NCBI RefSeq assembly: GCF_030151805.1
Contig: NZ_JASLCN010000418.1
Coordinates: 1 to 12,910 of the forward strand
Source: Fluviicola sp.
Lineage (GTDB): Bacteria > Bacteroidota > Bacteroidia > Flavobacteriales_D > Crocinitomicaceae
Length of the DNA: 12,910 bases
Reading direction: 5' to 3'
Positions 6,435-12,910 of this stretch are shown piece by piece. The position numbers and the translations under genes are program-made. Numbering within the stretch: the first letter of the stretch is position 1; each line of letters starts with the position of its first letter. The notes below the pieces were generated by a model. It ran no database searches. It was not told the DNA's origin and was given only the letters and a program-made list of their open reading frames with translations.

Positions 6435-9400
6435 ATGAATTTTAAACTTTGGTTGCTTTTTTTAGGGGTGAATTTTACTCTTTTTGCTCAAAGAGGGCTT
6501 ATTCAGTACTCCAAAGAAAACGGACTGATTTCGAATGAGATCAGGGATGTAGCGTATGATCAGAATGGTTTTATCTGGCTGGCAACGCCCAAAGGAATTG
6601 AGCGTTTTGACGGGCAGCGTTTTATTCATTTCAAACACGATCCGGTCGATTCGCTGGCAATTGCGTCAAACGATATCCAGGGACTTGTTTTTGACGGAAA
6701 TCACACGGTCTGGGCATTTACCTATAACAAAGGTTTGATCGGAATTCATACGGAAACGTTTGACGTGTACAATTACAGTAAACGCACCATTGCATCCTTC
6801 GGCAGTAACCGGATTAATGCATTGACCGTTCAAAAGAACCGAATCTGGTATACTTCTGTGGAAGGAAGATTGTATTCATTTGACATTTCAGGCAAAAAAA
6901 CAACCCGTTTTTCCTTTCCGGGTTTTGAAAAGGAAGCTCCCGGATTAAATGCCATTCACGTAGATGAATTGGATCCGAATAAGCTCTGGATCACTTCTTC
7001 CGAGGGATTGTACCGGTTTTTGGTGAAGGAGAAAAAATGGAAACAGTACAAATTCAAAAAAGCTACGGATATCAATCCACTTGCGAAGGCTGCTTACCGG
7101 AATGACATGACTTGCCTTGTTCAGGATAGCAAAGGGAATTTGTTTATCGGGCTGCGGCGTGGAGGGATGCTCTATTTTGATCAATACCAGGGTTTGTTTA
7201 AGGCGCTTCCGATTACGATTGATGAATTGAAATACCAAACAATTTCTTCCATCAAATGGAGAGATTCGAGGTATTTGTATCTCTGCCTGCTGAACAAGGA
7301 AATCCTGTTGTTCGATACCAGTACGAAAGAATACGTTCGCTACGAAGAGTCTGAAAGAAGTGCCGTGATGCCTTTCCGGATTACGAAATTCGGTTCACAG
7401 CTGGCTATTGCCAGTTCGAACGCAGGGCTTTTTGTGCACGATGAATCGCTGATTTACGGAACGAAAATAAAAGCCGACCTTCAGCTTCGGAATGTCAGTT
7501 ATTCATCCGACCGAAAACAGGCGTATCAACTGGTTGGAAACAGTACACAGATGCTTAAACGCATTCGCGGAAATGGTCCGGATTTGATTTCATTGGACGG
7601 ACTGAAGGATGCAAAATGTTTGTATACGCTGAAAAACGGAAGTATGCTGGCGGTAGGAGCAAACGGTGTTTTGCTGGTTGGCCGCAATTACCGGATCGAG
7701 AAAAAAATGCTTCATTCCAATCATCAGTCGATTGATAAGCGCTTTCAGAATTCCTTGCTGGTGGATGATTCGATCCTGTTTGTAGGAACCCTGGATGCAA
7801 GCCTGATCCGGATAAACCTGCGGGATTTTTCTTCTGAAAAGATCTATGAAATCTCAAACGAAACCAAATCGGATGAAACCCGGGAGTATTTCCCGTTGGC
7901 GATGGTTCGGGTAAAAGACGCCGTGTACTTTTCTGAAAATGAACAGCTGTACCGATATTCCATGAAATCGCGCAAAGTAGAGCGGATTCATTTGTTTAAC
8001 CATGAGAACACGGATCAGATCATTTGCCTGGCAATTGAAGACCAGAAAAAACTGTGGATCGGAACGCGCGCCAGCGGTGTCTGGAGTTACGAACTGGACA
8101 GTAAAAAGCTAAGCAATGAATTTACGTCGTTTAACGGTTTGCAAAACGATGAGGTCAATCAATTGATTCTAGATGGTAAAAAACGCCTTTGGGTGTTGAA
8201 TCCATCGTGTGTTGCGATTGTAAATACCACTTTGCGAAAAGTCCGAAGCCTGGAGAAACGAAACGGAATCAGCGATATTTTCGGAATCAATATCACTCCG
8301 GATTCGATTTACTTTCTGCAACGCAATTCGTACATCGTCAGTGCGGTAAACGGCAAACTCCCGATCCGGAAAGTGGCGACGCCATACATTCTCCAAATCA
8401 AGGAAATGAACGGAGTGAGCCGGTTTTCAACCGCGAAAACAAAGTATGCTTATTTCGAAAACAACCTGGTTTTCGAATTTGGTGTCAAAGATTTTTCCAA
8501 CGCTGAAAACAACCTGGTAAGCTACCGGATGGTGGGGCTGAATGCTCACTGGATCAACGGGAATCAGAAAAATGAAGCATTGTATCACAACCTCCCAAGC
8601 GGAAAATATACCTTCCAGGTTCAAGTAGTGGAGGGCGAGGAATTCAGAATTACGTCTTATTCCTTCAAGATTACAAGACCATTCTGGAGGCGCTGGTGGT
8701 TTATTACGCTAACTTCTTTCCTTATCGCTTTCGGAATCTGGTATTTCATGCGCTCCCGGATCAAGCGGATTCAAAGTACCGAGCAAATGAAAGCGGAATT
8801 CAGTCTTCAGATCAATGAACTGGAATCGAAAGCACTCAGAGCGCAAATGAACCCGCACTTTTTGTTCAACAGTCTGAATTCGATCCGTTTGTTTATTCTG
8901 AAGAATGAGGTTGACAATGCGGCAGATTACATCGCCAAGTTTTCCAAGTTGCTGCGCATGATTCTGAATTATTCCCGCCAGGATATGATCACGGTTTACG
9001 ATGAAATTCAATCCTTGAAATTGTACCTGGAATTCGAGCGTTTGCGTTTCGACCAGGACTTTGATTTTGATTTGCAGATTGACGGGCAGGAAGTGCTTGA
9101 CTGCCAGATTCCGCCGATGATCATTCAACCCTTCATTGAAAATGCGATCTGGCATGGTTTGATGCCGAGAACCGAAGATGGCGGAAAGATCCGCGTTTCA
9201 TTCCAGAAGCAGCAAAGCGGCTTGTATGTGATGGTTCAGGACAACGGAATCGGGAGGGAAAAAGCGAAAGAGAATAACCGGAAACGTTCGTTGAAAGAAG
9301 GAAGTGTGGGATTGCAGATCACCAAAGACCGCCTGCGTTCGCTTACTTTGCGGACGAAACGCCTGAATGAGTTTGAAATAGAAGATTTAATTGATGAAAA

Positions 9401-9452
9401 TGGTCAGGCAATCGGAACTTTAGTTACCTTGTACTTTGAAACACCAAACTAG
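6435..9452 (+). CDS. LytS-type sensor histidine kinase with periplasmic two-component-regulator propeller
   Basis: The 1005-residue protein begins with a signal peptide (1-19, ending in FAQ). From about 30 to 645 I count fourteen blade-like repeats with the Reg_prop pattern (for example GFIWLATPKGIERFDG and KLWIGTRASGVWSYE), enough for two seven-bladed propellers. Residues about 670-747 are a Y_Y_Y domain (YRMVG, HNLPSGKYTFQVQV). One membrane segment lies at about 753-772, followed by a helical linker. The His_kinase domain has the phosphoacceptor H808 in QMNPHFLFNSLN. The ATPase domain shows the N box (PFIENAIWHG, N903), DNGIG (936-940) and GSVGLQI (956-962). It should sense a periplasmic ligand or protein and phosphorylate the regulator encoded 3 nt downstream. 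All catalytic motifs look intact. The signal is unknown; similar propellers in other Bacteroidota sense glycans. Confidence 0.94.
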   Translation: MNFKLWLLFLGVNFTLFAQRGLIQYSKENGLISNEIRDVAYDQNGFIWLATPKGIERFDGQRFIHFKHDPVDSLAIASNDIQGLVFDGNHTVWAFTYNKGLIGIHTETFDVYNYSKRTIASFGSNRINALTVQKNRIWYTSVEGRLYSFDISGKKTTRFSFPGFEKEAPGLNAIHVDELDPNKLWITSSEGLYRFLVKEKKWKQYKFKKATDINPLAKAAYRNDMTCLVQDSKGNLFIGLRRGGMLYFDQYQGLFKALPITIDELKYQTISSIKWRDSRYLYLCLLNKEILLFDTSTKEYVRYEESERSAVMPFRITKFGSQLAIASSNAGLFVHDESLIYGTKIKADLQLRNVSYSSDRKQAYQLVGNSTQMLKRIRGNGPDLISLDGLKDAKCLYTLKNGSMLAVGANGVLLVGRNYRIEKKMLHSNHQSIDKRFQNSLLVDDSILFVGTLDASLIRINLRDFSSEKIYEISNETKSDETREYFPLAMVRVKDAVYFSENEQLYRYSMKSRKVERIHLFNHENTDQIICLAIEDQKKLWIGTRASGVWSYELDSKKLSNEFTSFNGLQNDEVNQLILDGKKRLWVLNPSCVAIVNTTLRKVRSLEKRNGISDIFGINITPDSIYFLQRNSYIVSAVNGKLPIRKVATPYILQIKEMNGVSRFSTAKTKYAYFENNLVFEFGVKDFSNAENNLVSYRMVGLNAHWINGNQKNEALYHNLPSGKYTFQVQVVEGEEFRITSYSFKITRPFWRRWWFITLTSFLIAFGIWYFMRSRIKRIQSTEQMKAEFSLQINELESKALRAQMNPHFLFNSLNSIRLFILKNEVDNAADYIAKFSKLLRMILNYSRQDMITVYDEIQSLKLYLEFERLRFDQDFDFDLQIDGQEVLDCQIPPMIIQPFIENAIWHGLMPRTEDGGKIRVSFQKQQSGLYVMVQDNGIGREKAKENNRKRSLKEGSVGLQITKDRLRSLTLRTKRLNEFEIEDLIDENGQAIGTLVTLYFETPN

Positions 9453-9455
9453 ATT

Positions 9456-10181
9456 ATGAAATTACGTGCAATTATTGTTGATGATGAAAGGCACAGTTTA
9501 GAAACTACTGCTATTTTGATTCGGAAATTTTGTCCGGATGTGGAGGTTATTGCCGAATTACAAAACCCGATTGATGCGGTTGAAACCATCAATACGGAGG
9601 AACCGGATTTATTATTTCTCGATATTTCAATGCCTAAAATGAATGGCTTTGAATTGCTGAATGTTCTTACCTACAAGGATGCGGATGTTATTTTCACCAC
9701 TGCTTATGACGAATATGCTTTGGAAGGATTTAAGCAGGGAGCAGTTCATTATCTGGTTAAACCCATTGATGCCGAAGACCTGGTAGAAAGTGTTCAACGT
9801 GTGAAGAAAAAGCGTTCTGAGGCAAAATCTTCGGGAATCAACGGAATGGGATTGAAACCTAAAATTCCGATTTCTTCTTTGAACGGGGTAGAACTGATTG
9901 AAGTGGATCAGATTATTCGTTGTGAATCTGACGGAAATTATACGACGATTGTTTTACTGCAGCGAAAAATAACGGTTTCGAAAACGTTGAAAGAGATTGA
10001 AAAACAGTTGATTGATTTTCCGTTTTTCTTCCGTTTGCACAATTCGCATCTGGTGAATCTGAACCAGGTGGTGAAATACATTCGCGGAGAAGGCGGATCT
10101 GTTATTTTGACAAACCAGGAGGAAATCGGGGTATCCAGAAGTAAGAAAATGGAACTGCTCGAAGTTTTGGGAATCAATTAA
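9456..10181 (+). CDS. LytTR-family response regulator
   Basis: The 241-residue protein has a receiver domain (1-~120) with acidic residues D9 and D10, phosphoacceptor D56 (LLFLDISMP), the T81/T82 switch region and K102 in LVKPIDA. A LytTR DNA-binding domain occupies about 135-239, with signature stretches CESDGNYTTI and FFRLHNSHLVNLNQV and the final GVSRSKK. Length and order are those of AgrA/LytR-type regulators. The ATG lies 3 nt after the kinase stop, so the two are almost certainly co-transcribed and probably translationally coupled. The regulator should dimerise on phosphorylation by the upstream kinase and bind paired direct repeats. Its targets are unknown; the DUF4412 gene 91 nt downstream is one candidate. 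Confidence 0.96.
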   Translation: MKLRAIIVDDERHSLETTAILIRKFCPDVEVIAELQNPIDAVETINTEEPDLLFLDISMPKMNGFELLNVLTYKDADVIFTTAYDEYALEGFKQGAVHYLVKPIDAEDLVESVQRVKKKRSEAKSSGINGMGLKPKIPISSLNGVELIEVDQIIRCESDGNYTTIVLLQRKITVSKTLKEIEKQLIDFPFFFRLHNSHLVNLNQVVKYIRGEGGSVILTNQEEIGVSRSKKMELLEVLGIN

Positions 10182-10228
10182 CTACGGAGTTCACTCACTG
10201 AGATCTAAAATCTACAAATTTTGGAGAG

Positions 10229-10263
10229 TTACCTGCTTGTCTTTCATTACCTTTAGCAGGTAA
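10229..10263. promoter_or_regulatory. Perfect inverted repeat enclosing a possible -7 element
   Basis: TTACCTGC (10229-10236) and GCAGGTAA (10256-10263) are exact complements separated by 19 nt, ending 9 nt before the ATG at 10273. The spacer contains TACCTTTA (10248-10255), a 7-of-8-style match to the Bacteroidota -7 element, and TTTTG lies upstream at 10219-10223 (about 24 nt away, slightly long for -33). It could be an operator straddling the promoter or a leader hairpin. It has no T-run, so it is not an intrinsic terminator. Confidence 0.45.
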
Positions 10264-10272
10264 AATGAACGT

Positions 10273-11112
10273 ATGAAAGCACTTCTATTTTTGGTTGTGA
10301 TCTGTTGCGCAGCCGGGATTTCTTTTGGTCAGCAAGGATTGATTCAATCTGTTGGGAAAACAGCGACGGAAAAAGCAAACGCCCGGGATTTCAATACGAC
10401 CAGAAACAACAAGGAAAGGGGAAATCTCCGGGAGGAAAAATCCATTCCTGCGAAAGAATCAGAGGCTGCTCCGGCACCAGCACCGGGAGCTGTTCAAACA
10501 GAATCATCTGAGGAACCTGTTTTAGATTACCAGGCTTCCTATACGTTCACAAGCAGTGTGATCTATCAAATAGAAGATCTGAAAAAAGCAGGTGAAGCGC
10601 TGATTGTTACTTACAGTTTCGGGGATCAGGTGCTCAAAATGGATCCGGCAAACCAGGAGATGTCGATCATTACGGATTCAAAGAATGCGGTGATGATTAT
10701 GCTGAATCACAAAGAAAAAACGGCTACCGTGATGTCGACCAAAATGATGGAAGCGGCAATGAAGCAGCAGGCGAGCAAGCAAAATCCGGATAAACCGGCA
10801 GCGAAAATCACCAAAACGGGAAGAACCAAAATGATTCTGGGTTACAAATGCGAAGAGATCCTCATTGAATCGACTATCAAAATGGAAGTTTGGGTGACAA
10901 CAGAAACCGGGATTGATATCAGTAATGCTTTTGTCACTATGGCTAAAACATCGATGTCACAGATTCCGGATGAGGCTTTTTCAGGAGGTGTTCTGATGGA
11001 AATGACTTCTTATAGTGCGGAAGGGAAAGCAGAAATGCACATGTTGATGACCGCATTGTCGAAAGAAACCAAAACAGTCAGTATCGGAGCTTACAAGATC
11101 ACTAAGCTATAG
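10273..11112 (+). CDS. Secreted DUF4412-domain protein, Met-rich
   Basis: The 279-residue protein starts with a signal peptide (1-19 or 20, ending SFGQ). A charged, low-complexity linker follows, with K/E/N stretches and an APAPAP motif (about 25-85). The folded part (about 86-279) carries a typical DUF4412 signature, TGRTKMILGYKCEE (182-195), followed by a VWVTTETGID strand. DUF4412 proteins are secreted Bacteroidota proteins with no established biochemical role. This one has about seventeen methionines between residues 123 and 260, which is high. It lies 91 nt downstream of the response regulator on the same strand, either in the same operon or behind its own promoter. Its 3' end overlaps the opposing epimerase-like gene by 11 bp. 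Confidence 0.85.
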   Translation: MKALLFLVVICCAAGISFGQQGLIQSVGKTATEKANARDFNTTRNNKERGNLREEKSIPAKESEAAPAPAPGAVQTESSEEPVLDYQASYTFTSSVIYQIEDLKKAGEALIVTYSFGDQVLKMDPANQEMSIITDSKNAVMIMLNHKEKTATVMSTKMMEAAMKQQASKQNPDKPAAKITKTGRTKMILGYKCEEILIESTIKMEVWVTTETGIDISNAFVTMAKTSMSQIPDEAFSGGVLMEMTSYSAEGKAEMHMLMTALSKETKTVSIGAYKITKL

Positions 11113-11887
11113 GGAATTTGTCCGGATCGGGGTAGATGTATGTGTATCCGAGATCCAGGGAATGTTTGTTCGAAATAATCCGTTCCGTTTTTTGTTTTTC
11201 TTCAAATGGAGGTGGTTCCATTCCGAGTTTACGGGCCATTTCGGTGTAATAGACTCCTTTGAAAGGGTGCTCACTTGCGCAGGCATTGATTGTTTCATTC
11301 CATATTTTATGCTCTATGACGTATTCGATCAACCCGATTGCATCTTCCCTGTGAATGAGGTTTAAACGTTCGTTGGACTGGTAAACTTTCCCGGATTTGG
11401 CCATGGCGGTGACAGGATATCTGTGCGGACCAATCAAGCCGCCGAGGCGGATAATGGTGAGGCGTTCGCGGAGCATGGAACTCAGTGCCAGTTCAGCATA
11501 CCCGATCGCATTGTTTTTGATGGATCCTGCCGGATAATTTTCTTCGGTAAAAAGGCCGTCCCGCTTCGGATAAATTCCGGAAGAACCCAGAAGAATGACC
11601 TTGCAGGAATGCGGAATCAAATCAATGACTCTGACACAATCTTTTGCGTATGTTTTTTCATCTGCTTTCGAAGGTGTAAAGGCCAGGATCAATACGTCGA
11701 GATCGGAAAAGTAGCTGCTGTCGCTGAAGCGTTTGTGCTGAGGATCGAACATCACATGCGAAAAACGTTCGTGTGATAAATTCACAGAACGTGATCGCGT
11801 TGTTCCAATGACCTGATGGTCTTTACTTAGTAATGATTTAGCAAGTGGAAGTCCAAGCCATCCCAACCCAATAATTCCGAGCTTCAT
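11102..11887 (-). CDS. NAD(P)-binding epimerase-like protein (atypical SDR, YeeZ-like)
   Basis: The frame is open to an ATG at 11905, but the ATG at 11887 puts the nucleotide-binding strand exactly at the N-terminus (MKLGIIGLGWLG), giving 261 residues. The GxGxxG motif is G7-L8-G9-W10-L11-G12. A Rossmann fold continues with DVLILAFTP (64-72), VILLGSSGIYP (97-107), a RLGGLIGPHR loop (147-156) and the LIHREDAIGLI cofactor/substrate segment (177-187). The canonical YxxxK dyad is incomplete: Y130 is followed at +4 by A134, not lysine, as in atypical SDRs of the YeeZ type. The substrate is unknown. It is cytoplasmic, lies 29 nt after the small secreted-protein gene and may be co-transcribed with it. 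Confidence 0.88.
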   Translation of the reverse strand: MKLGIIGLGWLGLPLAKSLLSKDHQVIGTTRSRSVNLSHERFSHVMFDPQHKRFSDSSYFSDLDVLILAFTPSKADEKTYAKDCVRVIDLIPHSCKVILLGSSGIYPKRDGLFTEENYPAGSIKNNAIGYAELALSSMLRERLTIIRLGGLIGPHRYPVTAMAKSGKVYQSNERLNLIHREDAIGLIEYVIEHKIWNETINACASEHPFKGVYYTEMARKLGMEPPPFEEKQKTERIISNKHSLDLGYTYIYPDPDKFPIA

Positions 11888-11916
11888 ACCTGAAAGGTAC
11901 GGCAATATTTCGGGTT

Positions 11917-12318
11917 TTACTCTTTAATCCAGGTGTTTTTTATCGTGTGCCGCACCAAATAATATTTGTTGTCTCTCCAGTAAAAGAAGCACACGCAGTT
12001 GTTGATTCCGTCGATAATCATTTCGTACTCGTTTCCGGCATCGCTCTTCACTGTCATGGTGTATTTTACTTCTTCCTCATTGTAATCGTACTTGGTGATG
12101 AAGTAATCCGAAGAGATATCGGCTGTGGTGTGATGAAAAGTAGTGAGTTCTTTATTGAATTCAAAAAGAGTTCCTTTGTCATCCGTCGACGAAACATCCC
12201 ATTGTGACGTTTCATTGTTCCAAACTGCATCCTGACGAAAGTTCGTAGAGATGTTCAATTGGGCAAAAGAAATGATAGAGGTAAAAAGAAGGCTGAAGAT
12301 TAGAAGTAATTTTTTCAT
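11917..12318 (-). CDS. Small secreted protein of unknown function
   Basis: The frame extends to 12447, but the ATG at 12318 begins a textbook signal peptide (MKKLLLIFSLLFTSIISFAQ, 1-20), so I use a 133-residue protein with a mature part of about 113 residues. The mature region alternates polar and aromatic residues in a beta-strand-like pattern (WNNETSQWDVSS, YFITKYDY, KYTMTVKSDAGNEYEMIIDG) and has a CVCFFYW segment (108-114) whose cysteine pair is the only one in the mature protein. No family is recognised. A Bacteroidota-type promoter candidate precedes it, and the epimerase-like gene follows 29 nt after its stop. Confidence 0.75.
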   Translation of the reverse strand: MKKLLLIFSLLFTSIISFAQLNISTNFRQDAVWNNETSQWDVSSTDDKGTLFEFNKELTTFHHTTADISSDYFITKYDYNEEEVKYTMTVKSDAGNEYEMIIDGINNCVCFFYWRDNKYYLVRHTIKNTWIKE

Positions 12319-12338
12319 GGCGTAACAATTTAGTAGAA

Positions 12339-12369
12339 CAAAGAAAGCTTGAAAAATCATTGTATCCAA
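12339..12369 (-). promoter_or_regulatory. Candidate Bacteroidota -33/-7 promoter for the small secreted protein
   Basis: Read on the - strand, TTG (complement of 12367-12369) is followed after 20 nt by TTTCTTTG (complement of 12339-12346). That is one mismatch from the -7 consensus TAnnTTTG and has normal spacing to the -33 TTG. The predicted start would leave a leader of about 15 nt before the ATG at 12318, supporting that start over the upstream in-frame ATG. Confidence 0.4.
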
Positions 12370-12432
12370 TAATGCATTTGCCGTATTGTTGTCACTTCGA
12401 GTAATTTGTTTGTACGAATGTCTGGACGGTGC

Positions 12433-12481
12433 ATAATGAATTATCAATTTTGAATTACGAATGCCGAATGCCGAATGCCAT
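12433..12481. repeat. Degenerate heptad array containing ATTACGA and ATGCCGA
   Basis: Seven consecutive 7-bp units fit the pattern AT-NNN-(G/C)-A with small deviations. They include ATTATCA (12440), ATTTTGA (12447), ATTACGA (12454) and two perfect ATGCCGA units (12461 and 12468); the last unit is ATGCCAT. ATTACGA is the exact unit of the array at 3494. The array lies in non-coding DNA. Confidence 0.75.
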
Positions 12482-12499
12482 CCCAGTAGAAATCGGGAT
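12480..12499. repeat. Imperfect inverted repeat ATCCC/GGGAT
   Basis: ATCCC (12480-12484) and GGGAT (12495-12499) flank AGTAGAAATC. The right half reads ATCGGGAT, whose full complement would be ATCCCGAT, so the left arm looks mutated from an older 8-bp stem. It abuts the heptad array directly. Confidence 0.35.
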
Positions 12500-12710
12500 A
12501 CGAAGGGTAGATGAGGTGGAAGGAGTTAGAGGCAAGATGCTTATAGTTAAGGTGTTGGTGTGCGAACTTCTTTTTTTACACATCTGTAACGTGTTTTGAT
12601 TTTAGGATTTCAAGGTCTTATTCTTTCCTGATCCCGGGAAAACAGGACTGAAGAGGGGCAGAAAACGGCTGAAACGCCCTAAAACCGTATGTTGAATTTA
12701 TAACATTTTA

Positions 12711-12776
12711 ATACTGTATCTATACTTAATCCATACTTAACCTATGCTCTATCCGTACTTGACCCGTAGCTGAGTG
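12711..12776. repeat. Degenerate 11-bp tandem array, about six units
   Basis: Units starting at 12711, 12722, 12733, 12744, 12755 and 12766 align without gaps. The core consensus is (A/G)TACTTAA(C/T)CC, clearest in the units at 12722, 12733 and 12755. The first and last units are the most diverged. The spacing is close to one helical turn. No matching array is seen elsewhere in the window. Confidence 0.7.
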
Positions 12777-12819
12777 ATTCAGATGCGTTTTTTTGCGATT
12801 TTGGAATCCTTTTTTGGAG

Positions 12820-12836
12820 GGTGTTTTTTTTTCACC
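12820..12836. repeat. GGTG-T9-CACC small inverted repeat
   Basis: GGTG (12820-12823) and CACC (12833-12836) flank nine thymines. Just upstream TCC-T6-GGA has the same design. The stems are short, so stable folding is doubtful. Confidence 0.3.
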
Positions 12837-12850
12837 ATTGTGTGCATGTC

Positions 12851-12890
12851 GTTCTCGATACTTCCGACTGAAAAAGTCGGAAACTCGAAC
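12851..12890. repeat. Stem-loop with perfect 8-bp stem and outer complementary arms
   Basis: TTCCGACT (12862-12869) and AGTCGGAA (12875-12882) pair perfectly around the loop GAAAA, and outer arms GTTC (12851-12854) and GAAC (12887-12890) can also pair. There is no following T-run on either strand, so a simple terminator is unlikely. It may be a dispersed intergenic repeat. Confidence 0.6.
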
Positions 12891-12910
12891 TGACACAGCG
12901 GATCGAATGA

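Larger units (their letters stand above)
12319..12910. other. Gene-free region with several repeat structures
   Basis: I find no convincing coding frame in this 592-bp stretch on either strand; open frames are short and lack start context. From left to right it holds a promoter candidate, a heptad array (12433-12481), a diverged inverted repeat (12480-12499), an unremarkable stretch to about 12700, an 11-bp tandem array (12711-12776), T7, T6 and T9 tracts (12788-12832) and a stem-loop (12851-12890). A structured RNA is possible but not shown. Confidence 0.7.

Noticed and set aside
8709..9155. 148-codon - strand open frame opposite the kinase core
   Set aside because: It lies antisense to the conserved H-box and N-box coding region and has no recognisable protein features.
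10182..10228. Terminator after the response regulator
   Set aside because: Only very short complementary pieces and no T-run; co-transcription with the downstream gene therefore cannot be excluded.
11423..11776. 117-codon + strand open frame opposite the epimerase-like gene
   Set aside because: Antisense shadow of a clear Rossmann-fold gene.
12319..12447. 43-residue N-terminal extension of the small secreted protein
   Set aside because: It would bury a classical signal peptide, and a promoter candidate lies within the extension.
12711..12776. Plasmid or chromosomal origin iterons
   Set aside because: No replication initiator, DnaA-box cluster or partition gene is nearby; the array is reported only as a repeat.

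Overview
The window looks like a chromosomal segment of a Bacteroidota bacterium, most likely a Flavobacteriales relative of the Fluviicola/Crocinitomicaceae type. This is inferred from a PKD-rich protein with a type IX secretion (T9SS) type B C-terminal sorting domain, a LytS/LytTR two-component pair whose sensor has a large periplasmic beta-propeller, a DUF4412 protein, near-absence of Shine-Dalgarno sequences, and TAnnTTTG-like -7 elements. No transposase, integrase, rRNA, tRNA, CRISPR or phage gene was seen.

Layout. 1-126 is the 3' end of an unidentified + strand gene. 286-801 (+) encodes a gamma-carbonic-anhydrase-family hexapeptide protein and meets a small lipoprotein gene (880-1488, -) at a shared bidirectional terminator (819-857). 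Next on the - strand is a secreted ZU5-like protein (1669-3036) with a clear terminator (1611-1642). It is divergent from a group III truncated haemoglobin (3147-3494, +). The divergent spacer holds a perfect 14-bp palindrome with an FNR-like core and a perfect -7 element. The globin and a large secreted PKD protein (3599-6280, -) converge on an array of seven ATTACGA heptamers.

The centre is a two-gene signalling operon: a propeller sensor kinase (6435-9452) and a LytTR response regulator (9456-10181), 3 nt apart. A secreted DUF4412 protein (10273-11112) follows, and a perfect inverted repeat sits just before its start. It overlaps tail-to-tail by 11 bp with an atypical NAD(P)-binding epimerase-like protein (11102-11887, -). 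That gene lies 29 nt downstream of a small secreted protein of unknown function (11917-12318, -).

The last ~590 bp (12319-12910) hold no convincing gene but are rich in structure: a degenerate heptad array sharing the ATTACGA unit with the first array, a degenerate 11-bp tandem array, T-tract hairpins and a strong stem-loop.

No unmistakable new multi-gene system is visible. The best leads are the FNR-like site placed about where a class II activator would bind at the globin gene, the heptad and 11-bp arrays, and the signalling operon with its possible DUF4412 target. All functional links are inferences from sequence and gene order.
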